Origin: Hippopus hippopus
Taxonomy: Eukaryota; Mollusca; Bivalvia; Cardiida; Cardiidae
Length of the DNA: 64,000 bases
Assembly (NCBI GenBank): GCA_946811185.2
Contig: OX328109.1
Coordinates: 868,001 to 932,000 of the forward strand
Direction: 5' to 3'
This document shows, piece by piece, positions 1 to 14,400 of this stretch (position 1 is its first letter; the number at the start of each line of letters is the position of its first letter). The notes beneath the pieces are model-generated. The model was given only the letters and a program-made list of their open reading frames with translations, was not told the origin of the DNA and searched no databases. The translations under genes were made by a program, and so were the position numbers.

Positions 1-25
1 TGCCAGCAAATAGGCAGGGGCCCTT

Positions 26-222
26 AAGTCTTTACCAAACATGACTCTGAGAAAGAAGCCTTTTGAAAACCTTGTAGGAAAAGGAGAAAATGCTGGTAAC
101 CAGCATTTTCTCCTTTTCCCACAATGTTTTCTTCCCTCCTAGAACAAGTTTCAATTTTTGAGTCATGTTAATATTGTCGTCTGCAAATGCTTTCAGTTTG
201 AACCAGTCTAAAATTTTGTCGT
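26..222 (+). repeat. H1 hairpin MITE, decayed
   Basis: Family description: about 225 bp, ends TTAACYCTTTACCA, a central palindrome of about 65 bp around GAGAAAATGCTGGTAACC, a left arm with ACGACCCTGAG and a right arm with GTCGTCTGCAAATGC. Plus means left arm first. This copy has lost its terminal TTAA. Confidence 0.85.
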
Positions 223-460
223 TTTTAAAAATAAACATGTCTATATTTTTGACCGATCACAAATTTCTATTTATTCATTTGTTACCAGTACCAAAATTAG
301 GTCAAAAGCCATCACATTCAGTTACACCAAAAAAAAAACAAGAAGATTATGCCATATTCTTCTGCTATTTATTTGTTACAGAGAAACATAAATAAATGTT
401 AACATATTCACAATAAAGGATCACACAAACCGAGAATAAAAATAATTGCAACATGATAAA

Positions 461-1884
461 CAAGAGGGCCATGATGGCCCTGTATCGCTCCACTGGCTAT
501 TAAGTCAATCATGTATCACTGCAGCTTGATAATCAAGGGAGGTAAATAGTAACGAACTTTATCTTTCATAAAAAGAGTTATTTCCCTTGATTAATGTTTA
601 AATTGAAGTGACAATATTTTGAAGCCCATGTTAAACTTGCGATCCCTGGAATGAAGGCAATTTTGACCCCAGACCTACAATATGAAACTAGAATGTGTGG
701 TTATAAACAAAAAGATTTTTTAATCTTGCCCAATAAAAAGTCATGTAAAACAAGTTTGCTGAATAAAAGGCCCTGTAAAATATGTGATCCATGACACAGG
801 TTTATCAAGTTTTCACTATAAAAGCCAATGTAAAACTTGTGACCCCTGGTGTGGAGTCAAACTTGACCCCCAAAGTTAAAATTTGGGCCCTCTTGGTAGA
901 GGCCCATTATATAAAGTTACATGCAAAATTTGGTAGCCCTAGGCCTAAATATGGCTATGTACAAGTAGATTATTAAAGTTTCCTTATATAAGACCATGTA
1001 GAACTTGTGACCCCCTGGGGTGGGGCTACATTTGACCCCCTGGGCTATAATTTGGGCACCCTTGATAGAGACCCCCTAGATAAAGCTAAATGCAAAATTT
1101 GATAGCCCTAGCCCTTATAGCTAGATGCGAAAGATTTTCCTATATAAGCCCGCCCATGTAAAACATGTTACCCCCCGGAGCGAAGTCAAATTTGACCCTC
1201 GGCTATAATTTGGACACCCTTGGTACAGGTCCACTAGATAAAGCTACATGCCAAATTTGGTCGCCCTAGGCCCCATGGCTAGGTCAAAGAAGAATTTTAA
1301 AGTTCTCCCTATATAAGCCCATGTAAAACTTGTTATATAAGCCCATGTAAAACTTGTTACCCCCGGGCAGGGCCTAATTTGACCCCAGGGCTATAATTTG
1401 AACAATCTTGGCAGAGGTCCACTAGATAAAGCTACATGCCAAATTTGGTAGCTCTAGGCCCTATGGCTAGGTAGAAGAGGAATTTCAAAGTTCTCCCTAA
1501 ATAAGCCCATGTATAACTTGTGACCCCCGGGGCGGGGCCAATTTTGACCCCAGGGCTATAAATTGAAGAAACTTGGTAGAGGTCCACTAGATAAAGCTAC
1601 ATGCCAAATTTGGTAGCCCTTGGCCTTACGGTTTCAGACAAGAAGATTTTCAAAATTTTTCAGTTTTGTTGCCATGGCAACCAGAGTTTTTGAAGGAATT
1701 AAATTCTTTCAAGAAATTCTGAAGAGGACCATGGCAGGATCATTTCTGTGAAGTTTCATCAAAATTGGATGGGTAGTTTCAGAGAAGAAGACGTTTTAAA
1801 AAAAAGTTAACGCACGGACGGACGGACGCACGACGGACAACAGGCCATGACATAAGCCCGCTGGCCTTCGGCCAGTGGAGCTAA
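461..1884 (+). mobile_element. Helentron-like non-autonomous element with tandem core
   Basis: Starts CAAGAGGGCC followed by a hairpin (GGGCCATGATGGCCC) and CGCTCCACTGG; ends with hairpin CTGGCCTTCGGCCAG, then TGGAG and CTAA. The subterminal GCTCCACTGG is repeated inverted at the 3' end (asymmetric inverted repeats, as in Helentron-associated elements). The core at about 830-1630 holds five to six diverged units of roughly 160-170 bp. No coding capacity. Confidence 0.75.
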
Positions 1885-2062
1885 AAACAACATAACACAT
1901 GAATTTCTTTCCTATCGACACAATTTATACTTTCTCCCGCCATACCTTATCTTGATCTCTGCCGTCCGCAAAAGTCCTTGTTTTCGCCTATTGGACTAAA
2001 AGGGTTAATTCGTATTAGTTTTCCTTATTTCACAAGACTGGGGTTTCAACCCCCAATTCCTT

Positions 2063-2244
2063 TTAACCCATATCCTGCTAATTAAGTGAAATGAAATTCT
2101 TAAGCCGATAGTAAAACTTGAATTTTGCTATTTTAATGGCATCTTTTGGGCGGATAATATGCCTTTCTTGGACAGTAGCAGTCTGATCTTGATCTACACT
2201 GTCCGCAATAGGTCAGGAGTTGCACTTAGCAGCCTGAAGGTTAA
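2063..2244 (-). repeat. H2 palindromic TTAA MITE
   Basis: Bounded by TTAA on both sides; ends read TTAACCCWTA and the inside carries CAGTCTGATCTTGATC with CTGTCCGCAA. This copy has lost one half of the central palindrome. Confidence 0.75.
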
Positions 2245-2448
2245 AACATAGTAGTACAGATAATTTATCTCTGCATAGTATACAGATAATTTATTAGTAC
2301 AGATAATTTATCTCTGCAAATTGCTAAAAAAAATGAACATTCTGATCTGTTTCTTGATTAATGTTGTGGCACAAGTATCAAATGTAATAAGCACCTTAAA
2401 ATTAGAATTATATTAATATGGCAGAAATAATAATACACTGAAGCTTTT

Positions 2449-2646
2449 TACCCTTTACCATATACTCCTGTGTTTTAACCATCCTAGGCAAGAATGAAAG
2501 GAGAAATACTGGTAACCAGTAATTTTACACTTTTTCCACAGTATTTTGTACCCTTTCAAAGACAAATCCTATCATAGTGGCAACTAGTAATATTTCTTGT
2601 GCAAATGCTTTCAATTCAGACAGGTCTAGAATTTCCTCCTTTGGTG
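2449..2646 (+). repeat. H1 MITE, decayed
   Basis: Core partly degenerate (GAGAAATACTGGTAACCAG); terminal CCCTTTACCA retained on the left only. Confidence 0.75.
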
Positions 2647-2707
2647 ACATAAAGATTTACAGAGAACGGACGGTCACATGAAAAGCCAAAGATCTTGCAG
2701 TTTAAAA

Positions 2708-2804
2708 GTTTTGAGCTATGCTCTTGCAAAAGAGAGTTCAATGCATCTCCATGATGCATTACACCAAGCAAGTCATCACATAATTATGGCTCCATAATTT
2801 TGTT
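2708..2804 (-). repeat. H3 MITE, half element
   Basis: Arm with GAGCTATGCTCTTG, TGCATCTCCATGATGC and AAGTCATCACATAATTA; the palindromic half is missing. Confidence 0.65.
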
Positions 2805-2911
2805 GTTTGGTAAAGTGTTAATTTACTGTCTCAAAAGTGTTTAAACTTTTTTTCCTCCGGTAAAGCGTTAGGTGTACTGACAGTGAAAGACAAAACTTAA
2901 GATTTCAGTTA

Positions 2912-3094
2912 TCAGGATCGAACTTTCTTCCTTGCTTTATGACGCTGTCTCGAGCCACTCGTACTCGATGCACCAATCACAACCTGACTGTCCTCGATTT
3001 CTGCTTGTGAAACTCCCTCAGCCCCCTGTAGTTTTTGTTGGGCCTCCATGTGAAACATCAAGTCTTGAATTTGGTCTCTTAAATCACTTATCTC
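2912..3094 (-). CDS. BRAP: BRAP exon 15 (C-terminus and stop)
   Basis: 183 bp, residues 559-618, TGA at 2914-2912. EISDLRDQIQDLMFHMEAQQ matches the conserved end of the coiled coil; a Ser-rich then Arg/Lys-rich tail follows, as in other BRAP proteins. Confidence 0.94.
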   Translation of the reverse strand, partial: EISDLRDQIQDLMFHMEAQQKLQGAEGVSQAEIEDSQVVIGASSTSGSRQRHKARKKVRS

Positions 3095-6000
3095 CTGATA
3101 CAAAAGATCAAATTGATGTGCATAAATCATCAACATAAAGAGGGTCTCAAGTGGTAAGAGCACTGCATGCTCGTGCAAATGCTTGGCTGCAGTTACTTAT
3201 AGAAATAGACTGATTTTCAGTCAAAATTCTAAATTGAAAAAGGGGCATAACTGTACAGAAAGTAAAGGCTTTAGTTTGCTTTAGTTCGTTATTTCAGTTT
3301 TGGTGAAATGTCATAGGCACTTTGTTTTCTGAGTCTGTTCAATGTGTCCTGCCATGTGACTGAAAATTTTGACTTCGTTTTTTGGGGGGAGGGTTTAAAA
3401 CATTGTGGAAAAAGAAGAAAAAGCTGGTTACCAGTATTTTCTCCATTTTCCCACAATGTTTTCTACCATTTCAAAAAACAATTGCACCATTTGAGCCACA
3501 CTGAAATTGTCGTCTGCAAATACTTTCAGTTTGGACAAGGCTAAAATTTTGTTGTCTGGTAAAGGGTTAAACAAGCAGGTGCTGATCACATTGTTTACAT
3601 TTACTTAGTATTTCATGAAGAGTGATTTCTAAGTGCAGGTATTTACACGAAAAATACAGACCAGACAAGCCTCCAGATGGCGCCGATGTTAATGACGTAG
3701 GAATACCAATTACCGCGAAGCAAAATGTAATGAGAACTTAGTGAACATTACTATACAAACCTTTTCTTTTGTGAGTTTATATCCATTCAAGGACTCTTCA
3801 AGAACTGATACTCTTTTCTGCCATCCACTTTGATTCTCTGACAGGGCTTTATTTAGAGCCCTCTCTTCTATAAGATCATTGTATGACTTCTTTAGTTTAC
3901 TCTCAAGCTGCAGGAGGTAGAAAAGAACAAGTATAATCTAACTAGAGCTGTCACTGAATCTGACTTAATACCCCCGCCAGCGCCTTGACAGAAACAGGCA
4001 ATTTAACAAAAAATTTTCCAAGTTCAAGGGGAGATTGCCCTTGAATCATAGGGAGTAGATGATTGAAAACTGCATCTTGCACAACTTCAGTATACGATCA
4101 ATTTATCAACAAACTTTCAATACAATAGCAGCAAAACTGTAGGAGGAGTTTGCGACACAAAATTACTAGTATTTTGTACACAGACGGACACACAGACGGA
4201 CACACAGACAGGCTGATTCCAGTATACCCCCGAAAACCTTCGTTTTGCGGGGGTATAAAAATAACATCTGCTAATCAGCATCTTCTCCTTTTCCCACTGT
4301 TTTCTACCCTGTCAAAGACAAATTTTATAACTTGTGAAACACTTGCCATCTGCAAATGCTTTCAATTTGGGCCAGTCAAAAATCTTGTCTGGTATAGAGT
4401 TAAACAGGATAATGTCAAATAACTTGAAGGTGAGGCTTAAGTCACCATATCACAAATCCTCTTTAACTCTTTACCACACAATCCCGACTTTTAACGACCC
4501 TGAGAAAGAAGCATTTTGAGAATATTGTTGGAAAAGGAGAAAATGCTGATAACCAGCATCTTCTCCTTTTCCCACAATGTTTTCTACCTTTCCCAAACCA
4601 AATTTCAATTTTTCAGTCACATTAATTTTGCCGTCTGCAAATGCTTTCAATTTGGACCCGTCTATAATTTTGTCGTTTGGTAAAGAGTTAACCATTTTCC
4701 ACACAATTCTGTATTTCAACAACCCTTGGGGAAAAAGCCCCTTGAAAACATTGTGCAAACAGGACAAAATGCTGAAAACTAGCATTTTCTCCTTTTCACA
4801 CAATGTTTCTACCCATTGCCAGCCAAATCTCAACATGCAAATAATACTTAATTTGCTGTCTACAAATACCTAACAAGTCTAAAATTTTCTTGTCTACTTA
4901 AATAAGTTTTTCCATACCATAGACGACACCAGAAGCTTTTGTGGACAGTGTAGATCAAGATCAGACTGCACAAAATGTTCAGTCTGATCTCTGATCTACA
5001 CTGTCCACTGCTATATTCTACATAATGACAAACCCGTCTCTTGATCTTGCAGAAGAAATGTATTTTTAGCTTTTGAGAAAATGCAGTTGATTTATTCAGT
5101 AATAAAACCTTTACCACAAAATTCTGAGTTTGACTTTTTACAACACAATCCTGGGTTTTTATGAACCCAATGAAACTTTTTGAAAGTATCGTGGGAAAAG
5201 GAGAAAATGCTAGCAGGGTTTTCCTTGACGCACGATTTTGTGCGTTTTGACGCATTTTTAAGGAAAATGACCCGCATTTTTTTCAGTAATGCGTCATGGT
5301 TGACGCACAAATACGATAAGAGGTAATAATGATCGTATATACTTCGACACTGTTACATCGCGAGTAGATGAAAAATCTGGAGTACGAAGAGAAAACGGGA
5401 CGAAACACTGGACTGTGTATCGATTTTACTAAAATACCGTCGGTCTTTAAACGGGTCTAAACTAAACCAGTCGATCTCTAATGAAAACAATATGGCTCTG
5501 TCAAAATCGACGTCATTCTTGCTGTCTGCAAGGAAGAAGAGCCCTTAAACAAAGATCAGACGATACAACGCCTGGTAAGAGCACCAAGAATCACATTTCA
5601 AGGTCTCGAGGGTTTACTGTGAATTAGCTAAAGAGATACACTTTGTTATTCGTTGAAAACAGCGGCATGAACGCGATCCGCGTGTCGAAACACAGGAATC
5701 GGCCATTTAATTGGTAAAAATAGTTTATTTTCGGCCGAAATGGATAATCTCTATCAAGAAAAATAACAGAGACTTCCCCATCCGGCCGACAACAAGCTTT
5801 CTTCGCCAACTAAACGGTCGATTCCTGTAATAAAAACAAAATAACCCTTAACCATAGAGAGAGGCTACACATAATTAAAAAATAAACCCTTGTGCATCAT
5901 CAAAACACTAGCGGTCATGACGATACCCTTGAAACATTAAAATTACATAGAGATATGACAGCTTGTCTGCAGCTAGAGCATATTTGCTCGTTAAGAACAA

Positions 6001-9000
6001 GCTTAATAAAGCATACTCCAGATAGTCTTTATGAAAAAGGTGCCATCTAGGCTGTAAGCTCCCTCTATACAGAGAATCTCTGGTGTTATTATGTATCTAT
6101 CACCGTGAAATAATTCATATATAGGGTAAGTGAAGATTTACAGTGAATAGAAAACACGAAAAAAAAACACATACTTTAACAAATAGTAGCTTTTGTTTAA
6201 GCGAATTACATTTTGTTGTGACCCCCACAAATTCCAAAATGACCCCCATTATTTTTGACTAGGGGGTCACAATGACCCCCTATTTTTGTGGCCGAGGGAA
6301 AACCCTGTGCTAGTAATCAGTATTTTCTCATTTTCCCACAATTTTTTCTACCCTATCAAGGACAAATTCAATCATTTGAATCAAATATAAATTGTCATCT
6401 GCAAATGCTTTCAAATTGGATGAGTCTACATTTTTGTCTTGTAGTAAATGGTAAAAAGACCTGGGAAAGAAGAATTTTGAAAAAATTTTGAGAAAAGCAG
6501 AAAATGCTGGTAGCTAGAACATTTTTCTTTACCGACAATGTTTTCGTCCCTTTTAGATACAAACCTTATCATATGGGCCACATTTCAATTGCTGTTTGCA
6601 ACTGCTTTCAATTATGACAAGTCTAAAATTTTGTCCACTGATAAAAAGTTAAATAAGATCACGTCCAATAATACGTAAAATTGAAGGCCTGGTTTTATTT
6701 ATACACAAGTCAAAAATTTTGTAATCTGGTAAAGAGTTTAAGATAACAGAGTAAACTGTTGAACAAAACTGACATTTTGACACAACCTGATCCAACATCT
6801 GAAAATTTCACAATTTTTATCAGTGCTGAAAAAAAACTATCTTTCTATAAAATTTTACCCCAATACATCTTTTTTCCACTTGTTTCTTCTCTTTGTTCAG
6901 GTCATCCAGGGAGGATTGCAGTTTATGGCAGTTTTCTTTTAATATTTTATTTTCTTCTTCCACATCGTAAACCTGTTTAAAAGGTAAATATATAGTTAAA
7001 CCTGCCCCCACAATATACGACCACATGAAATTCCCCCTGACTAAACTTCCTAGGTGAATGACCTGTAATATGAGACCCTCTGGTGTCTCGAACCAACGTC
7101 CTTGCAAATTATGACTTTGGACCATTATAACCCTATAAGTGAATTTCAAATTTCATACAAACCTTAAAAAACAATGTCAGGCTGTTCAAATGTTTGTGCC
7201 AGCAACTACGTAGTATACTGTAAAGGTGGACATCAATGCCGGTCTAACATTTCACAAACTACCACGAGAGTTTAAGACAGAATTCCAAAATTATACTCCA
7301 ACTGTGTATTGTAAAACTAACTCATTATTCAATTTAATTAATTTCCATTTTTACTTCAATGAAACATGTTAAAATGGCAGTATTAACCGCCACTAGACTG
7401 GTACTCTGGTAAACTTTGATGGAAAAAGGCCCTCATTTTCAAGGGAAACGAACTCTTCAAGGGAATTCTGAGGATCGCCATCGCAGGATCATTTATGTGA
7501 AGTTTGGTCAAAATTGGACAAGTAATTTCAGAGATGTTCAAAGTAAAAGTTAACATATGAACAGATGCACATGCAGACAACAGACACAAGGCCTTGAATT
7601 AAGTTCGCTGACCTTCAGCTAATGGGGCTAATAAAAAAAAAATAACACCACACAAGAATAGATACCTTTTTCAACACACTCTTTTCAATACTTTCCATTT
7701 TCTCCTCAAAAAACAGCCTCTGGGATTCCAGCTGATTTGTGAGCAAGTATGTGTACTACAAAATATAAACAGCACATGTATTAATAGGTATACCCGACAA
7801 ATTACATCAGGGTTCGACATTGTCTAGCAAAAGATCGGTTCGGGCTAGTAGGGACTGCGTCCAGCTAGCCCAAATGGTCTAGTGCAAAAGTTGAGACAAT
7901 TACTTTAAGTGTCAATTTCATGCTTCGCGTAAGTGACGAAAACCGACCTTACATGCCGTTCGCCGAAAAAGATCGTTTATCAAACTTGCGATTTTTTTCA
8001 ACCAGTGATAAATCATTGACAACTTTTTAATTGTTATAACAGGAAGACGGTCGCGCATGCGCGGTAGCCCATAACTTCACTGGAAAAACCCAAACTGAAC
8101 TGAAAAAAGAGGGGTGAGACTAAAACGCGGACGCGTTAAGCGGACCATGTAGACAAAGAGGAACAAGAGCGGCAAATTGTCGCAAGATACGCCCGTCCCA
8201 CCGCCAGTTGTCAAGGGGGTATAATAATCGTAAAGGGCAGGTAATGCAACAAACATGTTTACCAAGTCTCAAGTCAATTTGACTTGAGGTAACAAAGTTC
8301 CATTCCAGACAAGCAAGAAATACTGTAAAAATGAAGATCAAAGTGGAATTACTCGAAATCCGCATTAGGTAGAGTTATTGTTCTTGCGCACTGTACTCTG
8401 TAATATTGCAACAAACATGTATACCAAGTTTCAAGTCACGCTGACTTGAGATGACAAAGTTATATTCTGGACAAGGAGAAAATGCTATAAAATGACGATC
8501 AAAGGGAAATAATTCAAAGACAGCATGAGACAGAGTTATGGTTCTTTCACACTGCACTCCGTATTATTGCAAAAAACACACATGTCAAGTTTCAAGTCAA
8601 TCGGACTGGAGATTACAAAGTTATGCTCCGGACAAGCAGAAAATGCTGTAAAAAATATGACTATCAAAGGGAAATAACTCAAGACAGCACGAGATAGAGT
8701 TATAGTTCTTTCGCACTGCACTCCATATTATTGCAACAAACACAAATACCAAGTTTCAAGTCAATCGGACTGGAGATGACAAAGTAATATTCCAGACAAG
8801 CAGAAAATGCTTAAAAATGACGATCAAAGGGAAATAACTCAAAGACAGCACGAGGTAGAGTTATGGTTCTTTCGCAATGCACTCCGTATTATTGCAACAA
8901 ACACACATGCCAAGTTCCAAGTCGATCAGACTGGAGATGACAAAGTTATGCTCCGGACAAGCAGAAAATGCTGTAAAAATGACAAAGGGAAATACCTCAA

Positions 9001-11392
9001 AGACAACATGAGGTAGAGTTATGGTTCTTTCGCACTGCACTCTGTATTATTGCAACAAACACATATACCAAGTTTCAAGTCAATCGGACTGGAGATTACA
9101 AAGTTATATTCCGGACAAGCAGAAAATGCTGTAAAAATTACGATCAAAGGGAAATAACTCAAAGACAGCACAAGGTAGAGTTATGGTTCTTTCGCACTGC
9201 ACTCCGTATTATTGCAACAAACACATATGCCAAGTTTCAAGTCAATCGGACTGGAGATGACAAAGTTATGTTCCGGACAAGCAGAAAATGCTGTAAATAA
9301 TATGACTATCAAAGGGAAATAACTCAAAGTCAGCATGAGGTAGAGTAATGGTTCTTTCGCACTGCACTCCGTATTATTGCAACTAACACACATGCCAAGT
9401 TTCAAGTCAATCGGACTGGAGATGACAAAATTATGCTCCAGACAAGCAGAAAATGCTGTAAAAATGACGATCAAAGGGAAATAACTCAAAGACAGCACGA
9501 GGTAGAGTTATGGTTCTTTTGCACTGCAATCCATATTATTGCAACTAACACACATGCCAAGTTTCAAGTCAATCAGACTGGAGATGACAAAGTTATCCTC
9601 CGGACAAGCAGAAAATGCTGTAAAAATGACAATCAAAGGGAAATAACTCAAAGACAGTACGAGGTAGAGTTATGGTTCTTTTGCATTGCACTCCGTATTA
9701 TTGCAACTAACACACATGCCAAGTTTCAAGTCAGTTGGACTGGAGATGACAAAGTTATGCTCCGGACAAGCAGAAAATGCTGTAAAAATGACAATCAAAG
9801 GGAAATAACTCAAAGACAGCACGAGGTAGAGTTATGGTTCTTTCACACTGCACTCCCCCTTAATGAGATCTATCCACCCATGAAGTTTCATAACCGTAGC
9901 TAGCATAGTTTTGGAGATATGCTTTGGACAAAATTCAAGTATGAATATAAACAAAGGGAAATAACTCAAAAATTAAGTAAGCAAGAGTTATGATTCCTGT
10001 GCACTGCACTCTCCCTTGATAAGATCTATCCACCCATAAAGTTTCATAACCTTAGCTAGTATAGTCTTGGAGATATGCTCCGGACAAAATTCAAGTATGA
10101 AAAACAACAAAGGGCAATAACTCAAAAATTAAGGAAGCAAGAGTTATGATTCCTGTGCACTGCACTCCCCCTTGATGAGATCTATCCACCCATGAAGTTT
10201 CATAACCGTAGCTAGTATAGTTTTGGAGATATGCTCCAGACAAAATTCAAGTATGAAAAACAACAAAGGGCAATAACTCAACTAGAGGCGCTTGAGCGCC
10301 TGTATCGCTCCACAGGCCTGATATTTCTATAATGGCGAAAGGAAGTTTTTAACAATTATCATTCAATCCTGCATTTTAGCTCACTGAAGAAACAATTTGG
10401 TAGACAACCACCATAGGAACTTACCTGCAAAACAACAATGAAATCCAATGAATAGTTTTAGAGAAGAAATTTTTCAAAGATTTTACTTTATACCATAAAA
10501 GGAAAATGAGTCTCCCATAAAAGCCATGTTTTTTGACAGATCTTTTTTTTTTTAAGGAATTCTGTAAACCTGTATCTAAGGAACATTCCTGCAAAATAAT
10601 AATGCTATCCAAATAGTGGTTTGGGAGGAGAAGATTTTTAAAGGTTTTTTACTTTGGTTGCCATGGCAACCAGAATTCTTCATGGAACACAATTATTTGA
10701 AGGAATTTGAAAGAGGACCACCAAAGGAACATTCCTGTGAAATTTGGTAAAAATCCAGTCAATAGTTTCTGAGGAGAAGTTTTTTAAAGAAAAAGTTTAC
10801 GGACGCACGCACGGACGAACGAACGGACGGACGGACGGACGCACGACGGACACAACGCCATGACAATAGCTCTCTGGCCTTCGGCCAGTGGAGCTAAAAA
10901 TTAAGCAAGTGAGAGTTATGATTCCTGTGCACTGCACTCCGCCTTGATGAGATCTATCCACCCATGAAATTTCATAACCGTAGCTAGCATAGTTTTGGAG
11001 ATATGCTCCGGACAAAGAATGGGGATGCCACCTGCCCGCCCGCCACTGGTGATCCCATAATACGTCCTGTCTTCGACAGGCGTATAAAAAAGTGGACCAT
11101 ATGAAATATAGAGGGAAAAAGCGGACGCGGTCTTATACTTAATTTGGTGTCTTATATTAGTTTTTTGAAAAAGTTAAGCATTTTTTTTTAAGTTTGCTGT
11201 ACTTGACACATTGGTAATGAATGAGAGATTTATATTTCAAGGTTTTTGAATCAGATGAACAAAAATTATTTTACATTGTAAAAGTAGGACGATATGAAAC
11301 ATAAAGAGGGAAAACGCAGACGTTGCCTCACACTGAATTAGACGTGTATTTTTTTTAGCAAGATATTTTCTGTGCTGTGCTATTAGATCTAC

Positions 11393-11472
<80 letters not shown>

Positions 11473-14400
11473 GACACACACACACACACACACATTTAAC
11501 TTTAAGGCTTTTAAGATAGATGAAACAAAATCTTTGTATATATTATTTCACTTTCCTATAAACTTTGATCATTAATACATAATATATACCAAAATCGATG
11601 TCTGTCATTGATATCAGAAGGTAAGATATTTGAAATGTAGAGTTTTAATTCAATAAAATTAAACTAGAGGACGCCCACGTTATTTGATGTTTATACCCGT
11701 GGGGACAAAAACGCGTATGCCGTACGTAGCAAGGGGGAAAACGCGGATGATATGAAACAAAGAGGGAAAACGCGGACAATATGAAACATAGAGGGAAAAC
11801 GCGGACGCCGTCTTACGCAACAGTCATTATCTGGTATTAGCGTATTAAATAACATTTTTGAATTATTATAACACGTCCAATTGAATGTAAATCTGGCTCA
11901 ACTGATTGGGTTTGATTATGATAGGTTATTAAACAAGAGGGCCAAGATGGCCCTGGATCGCTCACCTGAATTTTTAAGAGGACCATAACCAACTTTTTTT
12001 AAAGTATTGAAATTTTGGAAACAAAATCAGTATTTTGCCAAGCAATTATAAAAAGGTCACCTGTAAAAATCATTTCAAAATCTGTCACCACCCCTACAAT
12101 CATCACCACAGCCATGTTTTTGACGAATCAGAATTCTGCAAATAAATTTTAGGATAGGTCACCCAAAGACCTTATCTTGAACAAGAGCACATGCCCGATA
12201 GTGGCTAAAAATATTAAGTTGAACATGAGCACCTCATGAGAGTGCCAATGATTGGCTGTTGGAACCTTGCTGGATAGTAAAATAAAATTCCAAATCGCAA
12301 AAGGGGCATAATTTGGACAAAACAATTTTAGAGTTAACTGCCCTCGTATGGGTTGCTTTTTACTAGTGAACAATTATTCCGAGTTTTAAGTACATGTGTT
12401 GAGTGGAAGCCGAGATATAACAAAATGTCAAAGTTTTTGCACAACAACAACAACGCAGATGACGCCAACAGGGCTATGTCAATACCTCGATGTTTTCTTT
12501 GAAAACAGCTAAGCTAAATAAGGGGTATAATATAAGGATCATTTCTGTGAAATAACTTCAAAATCTGAATAGTGGTTTCAGAGAAGACAAAATTTTTATG
12601 AATTTCTTCATGTCCTCAGAGAGCAAATAGCTTCCACCCATCACAGCCATGTTTCTTGACAGATCAAAATTTCGCGAATAAATTTTCAAAAGGGGCACCT
12701 AAGGAACATTTCTGTGAAATTATTTCAAAATCTGACAAGTGGTTTAGGAGAAGAAGAATTTCAAAGAATTTCTTTAAGTCCATACAGTGCAAAGATGCCC
12801 ATCCCCACCCAGGCCATGTTTTTCGACGGATCAAAATTACACAAACAAACTTTAAAAAGGGTTACCCAAGGAACATATCCATGAAATTATTTCAAAATCT
12901 GACCAGCAGTTTCAGAGGAGAAGATTATCAAAGAATTTCTTGGAAAATTCCATTTGGTTGCCATGGCAACCAGAGTTTTTGATGAATCAAATTCTGTGAA
13001 CAATTTTCAAAGGGGACGTCCCAAGGAACATTCCAGCCAAGTTTGGTCCAAATCGGCCAAGCGATTTAGGAGGAGAAGATGTTTAAAGAATTGTTGACAC
13101 TGCTGGACGCCAAGAGCCCCACCCCCTCCACAACGGCCATGTTTTTTAACGGATCAAAATTTCACGAACAATTTTTAAAAAGGGTCACCTGTAAAAATTA
13201 TTTCAAAATCTGTCACCACCCCTACAATCATCACCACAGCCATGTTTTTGACGAATCAGAATTCTGCAAATAAATTTTAGGATAGGCCAAGAGCCTCCCC
13301 CCCCCCCTCCCACCACGGCCATGTTTTTCGACGGATCAAAATTTTGTGAACAAGTTTTGAAAAGGGTCACCCAAAGAACATTTCTGTGAAATTATTTCAA
13401 AATCTGACCACCAGTTTCAGAGGAGAAGATTTGTATAGAACTGTTGACACCGCTGGACGCTAAGAGCCCCCCCTTCTACCACGGCCATGTTTTTCGACAA
13501 ATCAAAATTTTGGGAACAATTTTTAAAAAAAGGGTCACCCAAGGAACATATCTGTGAAATTATTTTAAAATCTGACAGCAGTTTCAGAGGAAAAGATTTT
13601 TAAAGAATTTCTTGGAAAATTCCATTTGGTTGCCATGGTAACCAGAGTTTTTGATAAAATCAAATTCTGTGAACAATTTTTAAAGAGGACCTCCCAAGGA
13701 ACATTCCAGCCAAGTTTGGTCCAAATTGGCCAAGCGGTGTAGGAGGAGAAGATGTTTAAAGAATTGATGACACCACTGGACGCCAAGAGCCCCCCCCCCT
13801 CCACCACGGCCATGTTTTTCAACGGATCAAAATTTCGCGAACAGTTTTTGAAAAGGGTCACCCAAGGAACATATCTGTGAAATTATTTCAAAATCTGACC
13901 ACCAGTTTCAGAGGAGAAGATTTTTATAGAATTGTTGACACCGATGGACGTCAAGAGTCCCCCCCTTTCCACCACTGCTATGTTTTTCGACGGATCAAAA
14001 TTTCGCAAACAGCTTTTGAAAAGGGTCACCCAAGGAACATATCTGTGAAATTATTTCAAAATCTGACCAGCGGTTTCAGAGGAGAAGATTTTTAAAGAAT
14101 TTCTTGAAAAATTCCATTTGGTTGCCATGGCAACCAGAGTTTTTGATGAAATCAAATTCTGTGAGCATTTTTTAAACAGGACCTCCCAAGGAACATTCCA
14201 GCCAAGTTTGGTCCAAATCGGCCAAGCGGTTTAGGAGGAGAAGATGTTTAAAGAATTGTTGATGCCGCACGACAGACACAGCGTGCCCCTAAAACCTCCC
14301 CTTAAGCACGTTGTGCTCAGGTGAGCTAAAAAGTATTTGAATCAAGCCAAATAATTATATGCAAGGCAAGAATACGAAATTACGCTTTCAAAAGATCAGA

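Larger units (their letters stand above)
8164..11087 (+). mobile_element. Helentron-like element with 162-bp tandem core
   Basis: Starts CAAGAGCGGC with hairpin GCGGCAAATTGTCGC; ends with hairpin CCTGTCTTCGACAGG then CGTATAA. ATACGCCCGTC near the 5' end is inverted near the 3' end. Boundaries come from an empty site: the inverted arm at about 21857-21895 carries the flanks joined through six A residues, which are exactly accounted for if 8164-11087 is removed. No target duplication. A second element is nested at 10282-10897. Confidence 0.8.

Noticed and set aside
4471..4836. 121-codon open frame, minus strand
   Set aside because: Spans two abutting H1 MITEs; similar frames recur at 31933, 34596, 45244 and 62253 because the repeat has no stop in one frame.
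4860..5255. 131-codon open frame, minus strand
   Set aside because: Crosses H2, H1 and the end of the 1,094-bp transposon; composite of repeats.
9433..9903. 156-codon open frame on the plus strand
   Set aside because: It runs through three 162-bp tandem units and translates the same phrase each time; the period is a multiple of three there, so it is a by-product of the array.
12656..12982. 108-codon open frame
   Set aside because: Lies in the tandem core of the 11934 Helentron-like element.
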